Part shown: positions 1 through 10,023 of the stretch, in pieces | Position numbering within the stretch: position 1 is the first letter of the stretch | How the letters are laid out: the number at the start of each line of letters is the position of its first letter | From: Chara braunii | Lineage: Eukaryota > Streptophyta > Charophyceae > Charales > Characeae | NCBI GenBank assembly: GCA_003427395.1 | Contig: BFEA01000270.1 | Coordinates: 415,164-453,839 of the forward strand | Length of the DNA stretch: 38,676 nucleotides | Reading direction: 5' to 3' | Notes under the pieces: model-generated | The model's input: the letters and a program-made list of their open reading frames with translations, nothing else | Databases searched by the model: none | Told to the model about the DNA's origin: nothing | Translations under genes and position numbers: made by a program

Positions 1-38
<38 letters not shown>
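1..38. repeat. (GA)n microsatellite at the window edge
   Basis: Uninterrupted AG dinucleotides from the first base, so the tract probably extends beyond the window. Confidence 0.97.
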
Positions 39-41
<3 letters not shown>

Positions 42-137
42 ACCTCTTCCGTCACCACAATCCGGTTCGTTGCTCGATGACCTCTATCCATAGATCTATA
101 AAAACATTCAGACAATGCCTTTAAAATAGCAGACAAA

Positions 138-211
138 GACAAACAGATGTATATATATATATAGGTTCAGCCTCCTGATGAGTCGGTGAAACTCCGACGA
201 AACAGTTTGTC
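138..211 (+). ncRNA. Type III hammerhead ribozyme motif, copy 1 (stem I partly degraded)
   Basis: Self-cleaving RNA motif read from the + strand. CTGATGA (175-181) is followed by stem II, GTCGG (182-186) pairing perfectly with CCGAC (194-198) around a 7-nt loop, and then GAAA (199-202). Stem III is open: GACAAAC (138-144) pairs with GTTTGTC (205-211), and TGT (148-150) pairs with ACA (202-204). Three unpaired bases, AGA (145-147), lie between them. The expected cleavage is after A151 (UGUA). Stem I is the weak part. CCTC (171-174) should face GAGG, but only AGG (163-165) is left, preceded by a (TA)n run that seems to have expanded inside the loop. A second copy at 37407-37462 has an intact stem I, so this is most likely a relic of a once active ribozyme. 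No protein gene or LTR is visible around it; GA microsatellites flank it. Confidence 0.78.
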
Positions 212-278
212 ACAGCCCCTCGTTTGTTGTCCTCTTCTCCCTCTCTGCCTACGGTTTACCGGGCAGTTCTATTTGACG

Positions 279-279
<1 letters not shown>

Positions 280-332
<53 letters not shown>
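280..332. repeat. (TA)n/(AG)n compound microsatellite
   Basis: Short TA run (280-290), then AC and pure AG dinucleotides to 332. It makes long but meaningless Arg-Glu and Leu-Ser reading frames on both strands. Confidence 0.95.
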
Positions 333-892
333 GCTCATACTGCCAATGCGTTTTATTCGGAAGACGACGGCAACTAACCGTTGCTGCAAAGGAAAGGAGT
401 AGACGGGAGGGAGAACGGCGAGACCGCGAGAGCTGCTGTTGTTGTCCTATGCCCACTCTTTCAAAGACTTGGTGGGTAAAGTACCCATTTCTCATTTCTC
501 GAGTACCCATTGTGATGTCTAATTTACCCACTGTCATTTGCAAATTCAAAAGCTGCAGGTCACGGTGCCAGCGGGGCAGGTGGGTACAGCGCCGGACGAC
601 AGAAGGGGTTCGACGACCATGACGGTGTTGTGGGGATGGCCACGAGGCATTTAGTATGGAGGAGTGGACAGGAACCACGAAACGACAGACAAGAGTGATG
701 TTTTCAGGACGTCCCGTTCGTGGCGGGGAGAGACAAGGGGCTGTGGAAGTCCTCTCTCTCTTTCTGCCCTTCTTCCTCCGTTCTCCCATCCCGCCACCAT
801 CTCCATCCCGTCTCTCCTCCGTTTTCTTCCATCTCTCCTCGATGCCCCCTTTGTGGTCCATTGTTTCAGATTGCCATGGCTAGCTATTTAAC
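333..892. other. Unassigned spacer
   Basis: No ORF with protein-like composition and no repeat shared with the rest of the window. Frames crossing this stretch are extensions of microsatellite-driven frames. A pyrimidine-rich segment lies at about 750-850. Confidence 0.5.
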
Positions 893-893
893 T

Positions 894-926
<33 letters not shown>

Positions 927-983
927 ACGCACACGCACACACATACGCAGAGACAGAGAGAGAAGATAGATAAATAGGTGCGG

Positions 984-1045
<62 letters not shown>
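893..1045. repeat. (CA)n and (GA)n microsatellites abutting an ATG
   Basis: CA dinucleotides with CG variants (893-945) are followed by a purine spacer and pure GA (987-1045). The GA run ends directly at the ATG of the 553-codon ORF, so it would be its 5' leader. GA/CT tracts are common in plant 5' leaders and core promoters; a regulatory role here is only inference. Confidence 0.95.
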
Positions 1046-1049
<4 letters not shown>

Positions 1050-2707
1050 GTAGATCAGAAGTGCTGGTTGGAAGCAATATTGATAGAGATACGGTGTGCT
1101 CTGATATAGCTGCAGGTCCAACAGATAGATGGTCTGGTGTGGATCCGAGTGCAAGGAGGAGAGGCGGGTCGGGTTTTGTGGATGACGAGTCTCTTGAGGA
1201 AGGGGAAGTGATGGAGAATGCTCTCATTTCCCCCTCGTCGAGGAGAAGGGGCAGCAGTCAGAGTCAGAGGCATGTTATCGATCCATCGTCAGGGTTGCGC
1301 AGCAGAGGCACTAAGCCGACGATATCACGGAGGAGCTCGAGGGCAAGTCCGCCTACTGCTGGTGAACCGTACGGAGAGTTGATGACCGGGGTTGCATCCC
1401 TGATGGGGATGGCGAAGGCTACGAAGCAGGTGAAGAAGAGAGCAGGGGAGGGGAGGGAAACAGGGGAACAAACTCCCACCTTGTTCGATGGATCAGAGGC
1501 GGGGGAAACAAAGCTACGGACAGAACCCCGGAAGAGCCGTTCGCAATCTCAGCCGTTGATAAGGAGGGGAAGCAAGCTGAGCATCCATAGCCACGGCAGC
1601 GGCGCGCTTTGGGACAATGAAAGCGGTGGGCGTGTTCGGAAAGGAGAGGTGGGAAAGAGAGCTCCTTGGGATGACCGGTTCGTTGTGCCGGACAATAGAC
1701 GATCGACTGGTCGTGGACGAAACGAGAACCAGGCGATGCAGCACAGACAAAAACCTCTGGGAAGTGGCGGCGGCGGCGACGACGGCGGCGATGGCCGCAG
1801 GAGGAGCTTGGAAAGGGCGGGAAAGGTTTTGGAAGGTGTCCCTGGTACTCGTGCGCTGGCGGTCGCGCTATACTTGCTTGGGAGTAAGGCGGAAACTGAA
1901 GGGGAGCCTAAAGAAATGGCTATGGCGGGGGAAGGAGCGGCGGAGAGGAGGAGGAGGAGTCATGGTGAAAACCAGGCTGACTCACTCAATGGTTTACTTC
2001 AGGGAATTCATGGTTCTTCTCAAGAAGGAAAAGATGGAGGAGAACAAGTTCGCAGAATCTTGCTTGGTCTGCAAATGACGAAGCAAGAGCTGAAAAAGAT
2101 GAGAAAAAGAACTTCAAACGCGAATGGGTGGGAAAAGGGGGATAGGGAAGGGGAAGGGATAGAGGTAGATCTCCCGAGGAACGATGCAGGGTTGGCGGCG
2201 GGACTACGGTTGGGCCGAGAAGAGGAGGCAAGGGCAGCGAGGGCAACAAAGGCAGGAAAGCGCCCGGAAGGGGCGGCAGGAACGTTGGACCGCGTCATGG
2301 CGGGGACCACCACCACCTCCCAATTGTTGATAGAAGAGGGAAGAAAGCAAAGCCAGCGGAAGGATCCATCTTTCGGAGACGATTTCGTTGACATCAACCG
2401 AGCTGCTGTTGATGCGGATGCGGAGGCGGAGGTCGACGACGTTACTAACGGCATCGTCTTGCAGAAATTGTTACGGGTTCAGGGGAGCATCACGGCGCAG
2501 AGCCAACAGTTTGCCCAACTATTGAAGCAACATTTCGCTCAGGTGAGTGGACAAAGAGAGGCTGCCACTGAAAGAAAAACCCAAAAGAAAAAGGGAATGG
2601 GCCTCGCTGCACTACTCTCGACATGCACGAAGGACAAAAATATTGGCGGTGTATCTCTCCGAATTCTAGCGGAAGATTCACTCTCGTTTTGCACATTTCG
2701 AGAGTAG
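1046..2707 (+). CDS. Hypothetical basic, low-complexity protein (553 codons)
   Basis: The longest uninterrupted frame in the window. I do not recognise the product. It is rich in Arg, Ser, Gly, Glu and Lys. Basic/serine patches (RRRGSSQSQR near residue 70, SRRSSRASP near 95, RKSRSQSQ near 165) resemble disordered, RS-like regions. A stretch near residues 465-515, containing VLQKLLRVQG and QQFAQLLKQHF, could form an amphipathic helix or coiled coil. No signal peptide, membrane segment or catalytic motif is visible. The ATG follows directly on the GA repeat. The last 36 codons and the stop lie in a 124-bp inverted-repeat element (2598-2721), so the original 3' end was probably replaced. It could be an exon of a host gene, a retroelement gag-like frame, or chance openness in purine-rich DNA. 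No splice partners can be assigned. Confidence 0.4.
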
Positions 2708-2721
2708 TGCAGCGAGGCCCA
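2598..2721. mobile_element. 124-bp element with perfect 24-bp terminal inverted repeats
   Basis: TGGGCCTCGCTGCACTACTC begins at 2598, and its 24-bp arm (2598-2621) is exactly complementary to 2698-2721. The size and long perfect TIRs are MITE-like, and the transcript would fold into a hairpin. It supplies the last codons and stop of the upstream ORF. A diverged relative of the right half lies at about 34437-34500. I could not confirm a target-site duplication. Confidence 0.75.
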
Positions 2722-2759
2722 ATACCTGCTATACCCACTCCAAGCGCCAACTTGCATCT

Positions 2760-3110
2760 ACGCCCGGAAAACGGCCGGTGGAAAATATTTGCATGCCCAG
2801 GACCGAGGTGGATTCTGCGGTTATAACCAACTACCGAATGCACATATTATGGACATACCCAGGCAAGATTATGGGCATACCTGGGACCGAGGTGGACCGG
2901 CCAATTATTCATATACCCTACTACCGGATGGCTGAAATTATGCTCATACCCAGCAGCTGTTGGGCCATAACGGTTCACTTGGTGGGCATGAGCATAATTT
3001 TATACCCAGCAGAGGGCCTCCAGGACTGGGTATGCCTTCTTTTCTTTTTTTTCTTTTTTCTTTTTTTTTTTAATTCTTTTTTCTTCTTTTTTTTTTCTTT
3101 TTTTTTTACA
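2760..3110. repeat. 84-bp imperfect tandem repeat, short inverted repeat and pyrimidine tract
   Basis: GACCGAGGTGGA occurs at 2801 and 2885 (period 84), with similar sequence after each copy. An 18-bp inverted repeat pairs 2935-2952 with 2983-3000 with one mismatch. Sequence from about 3030 to 3110 is almost pure T/C. No gene. Confidence 0.7.
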
Positions 3111-3871
3111 ATCTTCTCTCAATCTATTTCATCTTTCTTGGTAGTACGCATCTATCTCATCCTCTCACTAGTCTATCTATAGTAGGGGGGAACACCAACC
3201 AACCCGGATCTCTCCCCAGCCCACGCGGTAGAGGGACTGAGTATGCCTTCAATTTTGTAGGGGAGAAGAGTTGGGTACTATGGGTATAGATGCAAGTTCT
3301 CGTTGGGACTGGGTATAGCCGGTATTCCCATCTTTAAGTGGGGTGCAGATGCAATTTTCCCAAACAAAAAGAAAAAGGTGAAAAGGGGACCCTGTACATC
3401 GCCTCTTGTCTCTTGCTGCTTTGTCTTTTTTCTTTCCCCCCCCCCTCAAACAAAGAGCGATGGCCTTGAGGTATCATCATCCACCTGACTACCCCTAGGG
3501 AATCTGCTTTGTCTTTTTTCTTCCTCCCTCCCCCTCCCCCCAGAGAGCGACGGCCTTGAGGTATCATCATCCAACTGACTACCCCAGGGGGGAGGTCCCA
3601 CCAGCCGATCAAACACGATTTTGTGCACATCTCCACAAAAGCAGCTCCATTGACTTACCATGAGGGCACGGGTGCCCGTAGTTTGAATATGCTTGATTGA
3701 TAGAGGCATTCTTGGTGAGGTTTAGAAGTAGGGTAATCATTGCATGAAAAAAAAGGAATATTTGTGTGTATGTTTCAAGATTAGTGTGTGTGTGTTTGTG
3801 TGATACTTAGGGTGTTTGTGTTTATCTTTTTTTCTTCTTTTTTCTTCTTTTTTTTGGGGGGGAACAAATGC
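3111..3871. repeat. 88-bp tandem duplication in otherwise unassigned DNA
   Basis: The motif GAGCGAYGGCCTTGAGGTAT recurs at about 3457 and 3545 with a C-rich run between the copies. ACGATTTTGTGCAC plus a CTCCACAAA tail near 3616-3638 recurs near 30170, so the region also holds a dispersed repeat fragment. No credible ORF. Confidence 0.65.
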
Positions 3872-4195
3872 CCCAGTCTATTTGTGGGGAGCAGCACGTG
3901 CTGGGAACCGGGCCCAGCGTCCCATGTAGCGTTACACAAGTCATTTGAGGTACCCATCTTCGGCGGAGAATCAATCTGAGAACTATTGAGAACTATTGAA
4001 GAAATTCAAGAAAGTTCAAGAGAATCAAACATTTAGAAAAACCTGGGTAATTGCTGGCCTATTGCTAAGCTACTGAATACTCAGAACCCCTGGACTCCTT
4101 AGCAAAACCCTCTAAGATTCTCCAACACTGTCTTATTCCCTGCCGAGCTCTCCCAGCCCTCATGCCCCTACCCTGCTAGGTTATGTGACACGCAA
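3872..4195. repeat. Dispersed repeat ends related to 24524-24590
   Basis: CCAGTCTATTYGTGGGGAGC and the sequence after it (about 55 bp, including a GCAGCACGTGCTGGGAACC core) recur nearly identically at 24532. It is also related to the TIR of the element at 23754-24121. The stretch 4130-4195 resembles 24180-24240. These are fragments of the repeat cluster seen in full at 23.7-25.4 kb. Confidence 0.7.
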
Positions 4196-4199
4196 ACCT

Positions 4200-6640
4200 C
4201 ACACCCTGTGCTGTTTTCCGTTCGGAGTGCTAAGGGTGCGGAAAGAGGGCCCGGGAGAACAGCAAGATGGGGTGTGCCAAGGATTTTTGGAAAATTGAGT
4301 GTGGGGACACAGACAGAACTGAAATCCCCCATGTTGGTCCGATGAAGTAAGTCGCTTGCTTTCGCGCGTCACGGAATGCGCGCGCGGGCACAGCGCGAAA
4401 AGAGAAAAAAAATCCAAATTCAATCCAAAAAGTATTGTCGAACTTCCCACCGCGCTATGGCTCTTCGTTTAGAGCGAAAGGGCTTCGGTACACTCCGCGT
4501 GTCTCGTTTCCGTATCAATTCCCGACGTCGCTCGTTGGTCAGTTCCGAGTCCGACGTGGAGGGTCTCAGCCGCGTGGCTCTTTCCTTGTGATCGTCTTCA
4601 CTCCGTATTCGGTAGTGGAAGCCCTTTGATTCGTAGCGATCAAAACGCTGGCACTCAGTGCACAGGGTTCGAGGCCAATGGGGCGCCACTGCCGTCCACG
4701 GAATGACGATCAGCTCGTTAAATGGCAACAACACTGAGTAAGGCAGGAAGTGTGTATCGATAATGACAAAACCCGCGTCCAGGAATCCAGAACAACGATT
4801 TTCGGGAGGGAAGTAATATTGTCCGCCGATCCGTGCGACAGCTTCTCGTACATCCCACTCGCAAACACGGGTCCTTTCCTCGTTGTAAGGGAAGGGCCTC
4901 GTTGTAAGGGAAGGGCCGCGTTGGCGCGGGAGACACGGGAGACAAGCGCCCAATCCGGGTGCGACCGTCAGTCCACATATCAATCAATCAAAATGAGTTT
5001 GCAAGACCCCCGAGACGTCATCAAAAAGCACAACTAATATTTTCCTTCCTTTCGACATGAGAGAAGGAATCGGGTTGGAGTTTCAAGGGACCAACCTGCG
5101 ACTCAAGTTCAGCAAGCCAGGTCGTCGCAAACCCGAGGCTTTTTGCTCTTTCAAGGCTGCCTCACAGACTGGCTGTAGATGTTGTGCAGTATAAGGCAGA
5201 TGGCATGCGCAGTGCAATTCAGAACGACAGATCTAAACACTCTTGCATTCTCGAACAAGATCCCGTCAAACTCTGGGTCTAATCAACGCAAAAACTCACA
5301 TACAAGGATTTCTATGCATATATCCACTGTGGAAGGTGCGAAAATGACAATGGTGCACAAATCAGAAATAAATCGGGGGATTGTACACACGCATCCATCG
5401 TTCACAAGACAAGAGGATTGAGTTCCTTTGCATCCAGGGATTACCCAGGAAACTAATGGAAGAGTTCCGGAAGAAGTTTTTCTCCACAAGAAATCACAAG
5501 GATTCACTTCTGTTCACAGGAGAGACAGACTCATAACACGGCGTCATTTAGATCAGAGAGAGAAAGAGAAGAGATGAGTGAGAAGTGTCGAGACAGGAGA
5601 CACTAGAATCTGACAATGGAACGTTCGACTTCACAACCATGAACTCACACCAAAAAATGATCCACAACCATGAAGGCGCATTCGCCGTGAAATTCCAATA
5701 TGACCCTGGGCCAATCATCCACTCAAGTCAATTACCGACCCTCATACCCGCACTGACGATCCCGACCGTCGTGTGCTAACTTTCGCTGCTGCGATCGTCA
5801 CCCCGCTGACGCAAGCTCGACTCGGCTCGCCCGGATCCCACAGTCCGCCGTAGCGATCAAGCGCGCAACCGGCCAGCCTACAGTCAGCCCGTCGGGACTT
5901 TTCGACTCACACAGAACGCATCACCTAGCCATTGCTTCCCGGAAGCTGGCTTGGGAGTTGAAAACGTAAGAGAGATTTGCAGGCGCGCTTGCGAAATTGA
6001 TAGTTGCGAGAAAGAAGACAGACGGGGGAGAAGACAGAGGGGAAATCGAGGTGTAAGAGGAGAAGATTCGGCGAGGGGTGCTCAAAGGAAGCCATGTTGA
6101 TCCTTCGGAACCCAATGTTCGGCCAATCAGATTCGTCGCGCAATAGGAAGATCCTCTTACTCAACACGTCTAATTGGTGAGCGGGGGTAATCGAGGGATC
6201 AACCGGGCTTCGCGAGACAGGGTTGAAGGGCGAAAAGGAAAGAGGCGCGAGAAGCAGCGCGAGACGGGTCCAAGATTCAGATGATCAAGAAAGGAAAAAC
6301 AGACGTGCAAAGAGCAGAAAGATGGAAAAACAGTTGCGATAGGAGAATAAGAGGAGGGGGAAGGGAGAGAGAAGAGAGCACGGGGGAAGAATGACGCGGG
6401 AAATAAGGAGGAGGAAGCTCGCATGCGCAGCGCCGACAACAAGAGAAAAATGCACCAAAACAGTTACATCTTGCCTGTCCTAAACTAATTCAAAAATTGA
6501 AATCACCATATCCGCGCGCGAAAGTCGACGTGGGAAAAGAAAGTCATATGCCTCTCCGTATTCTCACAAAATTCCTAGAGTTTTCTCCGACGTGACCGAG
6601 AGCATTAATGCACAACAACAAAAAAAGGACACGTCGGGTT
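4200..6640 (-). mobile_element. Unclassified repeat family with CxEC ORF, copy A (limits approximate)
   Basis: This copy shares three separated blocks with 27545-29780, in the same order and orientation. The first is the minus-strand ORF (4420-4983). The second is its 3' flank at 4215-4345, with GGTGTGCCAAGGATTTT matched at about 27580. The third is a block near 5795-5900 (TCACCCCGCT...GACGCAAG) matched near 29073. A further AT-rich stretch with AAATTCCTAG near 6570 resembles 29770. Distances between blocks are similar in both copies (about 0.8 kb from ORF start to the CACCCCGCT block). No terminal repeats, RT, transposase or integrase are visible. A non-autonomous transposon, an old retrogene family or a segmental duplication are all possible. 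Confidence 0.5.
4420..4983 (-). CDS. Conserved protein of unknown function with a CxEC pair, copy A
   Basis: I do not recognise this protein. It matters because it is conserved: residues 71-129 align without gaps to the minus-strand ORF at 27706-28224, with about 27 of 59 identical by hand count. Conserved features are GFV-I-T-F-P, then LLP--L-V-PW, then WPRT-C-EC, then GF--R-R-E, followed by a basic, Arg-rich tail (ERRRELIRKRD here). The C-x-x-C pair could bind metal or be a relic of a larger zinc site. Upstream of the core, FPYNEERTRVCEWD matches FPY---RLC--D in the other copy. There is no ATG at the start: the frame opens after a TGA with a TTG, so the true N-terminus is unknown. An 18-bp tandem duplication near 4884-4921 inserts extra residues in the N-terminal part. 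Probably a pseudogene or single exon of an element-borne gene. Confidence 0.5.
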   Translation of the reverse strand: MICGLTVAPGLGACLPCLPRQRGPSLTTRPFPYNEERTRVCEWDVREAVARIGGQYYFPPENRCSGFLDAGFVIIDTHFLPYSVLLPFNELIVIPWTAVAPHWPRTLCTECQRFDRYESKGFHYRIRSEDDHKERATRLRPSTSDSELTNERRRELIRKRDTRSVPKPFRSKRRAIARWEVRQYFLD

Positions 6641-6889
6641 CCGTTTATTCCGAAATTCCTAACTGTCGAGCCCGATTCCTAGTGCGCCCGCTAAGACGCA
6701 CGCAATTTCCCATGCATTTCCCGAATTACAAAAAGTAGAAGTCCAAGAATCAATAGAACCTTCGAAAAATGAGGGCCTGGACAAGGCACTTGAAATCAAG
6801 AAAAGCGACAGGGGCTTTGTTGGGTTAGTATGATACAAAAGAGGGAATTGAGTCAAGGGGTACGAAAGATAGCACGGTGTCGGAAAGTG
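6641..6889. other. Unassigned spacer
   Basis: AT-rich sequence with no credible ORF or strong repeat. It may be the distal end of copy A of the CxEC family. Confidence 0.4.
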
Positions 6890-8140
6890 GTTCATCGCAT
6901 ACAGGGCAACACGACTCACCCCAACTCCGGCCAGCATCGTCCCGACAACGACCCTTGGTTTTCCCTTAGAATGCTCGCCCCAAGGCATCCCTAGATCTCT
7001 CTACCAGGCGTCACGCTCCTGCTATCAACAGGTTATAGGGCAACCCCCCAGCACCGACCAACGTCGTTCTGCCATCGAAAAACCGTAGATCCATGAATAT
7101 GACTGCATCAAAGAAGCCAAAAGTGAATTGTAAGAAGTACCCAGAAACCTAAAACATTTTCAAGACCACTCAAACAAACAATCCACCCTCATTCCTCCAA
7201 CCCCCTATTCTTCTTCATCCCCCGACGAGCCGACCTCCTCCACCACATAGTTCGCGGGATGAGAACAACAGCTGCACCCATACAATGCACACCTTCCTCA
7301 ACTATTCCTCATCTCACGACGNGCNGACCTCCTCCACCCATAGTTCACAAGACGAGTAGTAGCAGAAATCAGGTGAACTCACTAATCCGTGCCCTTACTC
7401 AATAAGCGCAGCATTATACTTCATCAAAAAACATAAGAAAACATCCTCCCTCTTCCCTTCACCCCCCTACTCTTCATTATCTTCCGACGAGTAGACCTCC
7501 TCCATCACATAGCTCGGAAGATAAAACAAATAGTAGACAACAACCTAACCCAATCCCATAATGGTTGGAAACAGACTTCAACTATTCATCTTCCTTCGAC
7601 GAGTCGACCTCCTCCACCACATCGTTCGAAGAAGAAGAATAAAAGTAGTCCCATAATAACCTTTGAGTGGGTTTAACGAGCCAACAACAATCATCCTCCC
7701 TCTTCCCTCCAACCCCCTACTCTTCTTCATCCCCTGACGAGCCGACCTCCTCCACCACATAGTTCGTGGGATGAGAACAACAGCCACAACCACACAACGG
7801 ACACCTTCCTCAACACATTCCTCCTCTCATGACGAGCCGACCTCCTCCACCCATAGTTCGCAAGAGGAGGAAAGGTAGAAATCAGGTGAACGCCCTCACC
7901 CCAATAAGCGCAGCACCAACCCCAATTACCTCTTACCTCTTTTTTTTTAAAAACAAAAACATATGCACAATTCAGAAAATGACTCAGACACCCCAAATCA
8001 ATCCACTATACCTTACTCCGGCAAGACTTACTGCAGCTGAGCCACCATCTCCACTGCTGCTGTACCCTATTCCCATCCTACCAGCTAGCCCCCTTACTAG
8101 TAGGACGCGTGATATCCCACCTTCTCCTTCTCCCCCTTAC
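6890..8140. repeat. Dispersed repeat, copy 1 (related to 24140-25350)
   Basis: Two blocks match the 24-25 kb region in the same order. Block 6935-7170 (CCGGCCAGCATCGTC..., ATCTCTCTACCAGGC, ATCAACAGGTTA) matches 24236-24470. Block 7985-8140 (ACTCCGGCAAGACTTACTGC, GTACCCTATTC, GCTAGCCCC) matches 25232-25350. A minisatellite (7184-7870) lies between the blocks in this copy only. No coding capacity. Confidence 0.75.
7184..7870. repeat. Minisatellite, six interspersed copies of a GACGAG-CCTCCTCCA core
   Basis: The core GACGAGYYGACCTCCTCCAC plus an (ACC)ACATAGTTCG tail recurs near 7222, 7319, 7485, 7598, 7736 and 7830. Spacing is uneven, and there is a higher-order duplication (7190-7400 resembles 7690-7900, including CACCTTCCTCAAC and ATTCCTC). 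Two ambiguous bases (7322 and 7325) lie in one core. Uneven spacing and divergence exclude a CRISPR array. Confidence 0.8.
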
Positions 8141-8329
8141 CTCGATCTCTTGAAAAAAAACATCTGAGCAATACGGAAAATATGGGAATAGACCGCATAT
8201 GCGAAAAATGGGCGTGCACACTTGCGCGCATTGTAGTCACACATCAGTCCACGCTCGTATGCATTGATAACACGAGGTGCAATAGTTTGCAGTTTAGACC
8301 AAGAAATCCAATGAATCGTTATGTCTATT
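8141..8329. other. Unassigned spacer
   Basis: No gene or repeat recognised. Confidence 0.4.
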
Positions 8330-9097
8330 ATAGGTTGACAGAAGTTAGTGACAACCGCTGTGCGGTAACACCTCGATAGGCTCGCGGCGGGAGAGCGTGA
8401 TCCCCAACGCCTGTGGACCACAAAAGACGTCACCGGGACTTGACCGACCTGGACATGGTGCCATCGCGGGTCAACTCTCCATGAACGGAGAAGAGGATGA
8501 GCGAGAAAGCGGGGAGGGATGGAGTATAGTGGAGAGGCGGAAGGGATTCCTAAATTGCATGCGAAGCCCGCCGTCAAGTTGTAACAGCAGGAGAGACGAC
8601 GGACAGACCCTCGCGACGAAAAAAGGGTGGGCGGTCGCGGGAACAAGTATGGAACCTCGACATAACAAGCGGAGCGGCGACATCAAAACAAGCTAGATTA
8701 GTGGAGAAAAATAAATGTCACGGTAGATGGGAGCTGATTGTCGGAGTGTGCGACAGCCGCCGTGCGCTATCGAGGCGGGAGAGCATGGTCCCCAACGCCT
8801 GTGGACCACGGAAGACGTCACCAGGACTTGACCGGCCTGGACATGGTGCCAGCGCGGGTCAACTCTCCAAGGATGAAGAAGACGACGAGCGAGAAGGCAG
8901 GGAGAGATGAAGTAAAGCAGAGAGGCAAAAGAGATTCCTAAATTGCATGCGAGGTCGCGGTCAAGCTGTAACAACAGGACAGACGACGGACAGACCCTCA
9001 CGGCGGAAAAGGGGTGGGCGGTCGCGGGATCAAGTGTGGAACGACGACATAACAAGCGGAGCGGCAACATCGAGACAAGCTAGATTAGTGGAGAAAA
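8330..9097. repeat. Two-copy tandem duplication, unit about 388 bp
   Basis: TCCCCAACGCCTGTGGACCA occurs at 8401 and 8789, and AGCTAGATTAGTGGAGAAAA at 8691 and 9078, giving a period of 387-388 bp. The copies differ by scattered substitutions and small indels, with much CpG/TpG and AG/GA divergence. Frames inside are not conserved between copies, so this is non-coding. Confidence 0.9.
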
Positions 9098-10023
9098 GAA
9101 GACATGTCAGGCCCGTGGTTCTCTTGGGGCCCCGTGGGGGCTTTTTCCCCCCGATGGAGGACCACGGGAGGTCATGACGACAACAAGGCACCGACAGGTA
9201 AGTAATTTATGACAAGACAGCAAAAGATTAAAATTTTCGACAAAACAGCGAATGATTGTCTCCTTCGACAAGATCGAGGAAGGTTTTTCAGTTCCTTTAA
9301 GAGCTCGACTCCCTATGACCCTGTGGGATAACAACAAAAGTTACTTCGTCTTCGACTGATCCGGTTTAGCAACCCGTAGGTCTCTCAGGGTCTCTCAGGG
9401 TGAAGTGAAAAATTAACAGAAGAAGGGTGAAGAGTAAGGAAGAGGAAACAGACTAGGCAGTCAAGGTGGCCGGACCTGGCAACTTATCACTCTGACATAA
9501 TTACACGCTCCTTATTTTCATCTCCACCCGAAAGACTGTAAATCCCTTTGTTGGGCAAAAAAAGAGAGGGGAAGAAGGGGGAGGAAAAAATGGTTGTGGG
9601 GCCGGAACGAGGAAGTAGACCCCATAAACACCAGAGGGCTCACAAGAAGATGGAATCGACCTTGATGTTTCGGGGGGCCATGAGACAACACACCAACAAG
9701 ATTTTGGCTTGGAAAGGAAAGTAAAAAAAAGTGAACGGAGCGGAGGAGAGACAGGAGATCCCGCCCGCCCAGCTTCTGAGAGAAACCAAAGAGGCTCTTA
9801 ACCCTCAACCCTCTCAGTCCCCCCCCCCCCCCCATCTTGGGCAGCTCGTTTATGCCGCCCGAATGCAGGACAAACAATTGCGGTGAAGAGGCAATTAGAG
9901 GGGAATGAAGTTCACGAGTGGAAAATCCCCCTTGACAACGTGTCATCGGCCAGCGCCTTCTTCCTATTGAAATTTCTTGCTCCGTCGAAATCGAGGGTGG
10001 TGAGCTAGGGAGGAAGAGCGCTG
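9098..10023. other. Unassigned DNA upstream of the LINE
   Basis: No recognised gene. It contains a 10-bp duplicated GGTCTCTCAG (about 9380-9400) and a C14-like homopolymer near 9820. The LINE 5' end or untranslated leader may lie in its last few hundred bases; I see no boundary. Confidence 0.4.

Noticed and set aside
256-861. 201-codon minus-strand frame and similar frames over microsatellites at 224-1227 and 28583-29220
   Set aside because: They consist largely of Arg-Glu or Leu-Ser repeats produced by GA/CT and CA tracts and have no protein-like sequence outside them.
7184-7870. Interspersed short repeats that might suggest a CRISPR array
   Set aside because: Spacing is irregular, repeats are diverged and not palindromic, and the DNA is eukaryotic with no cas genes.
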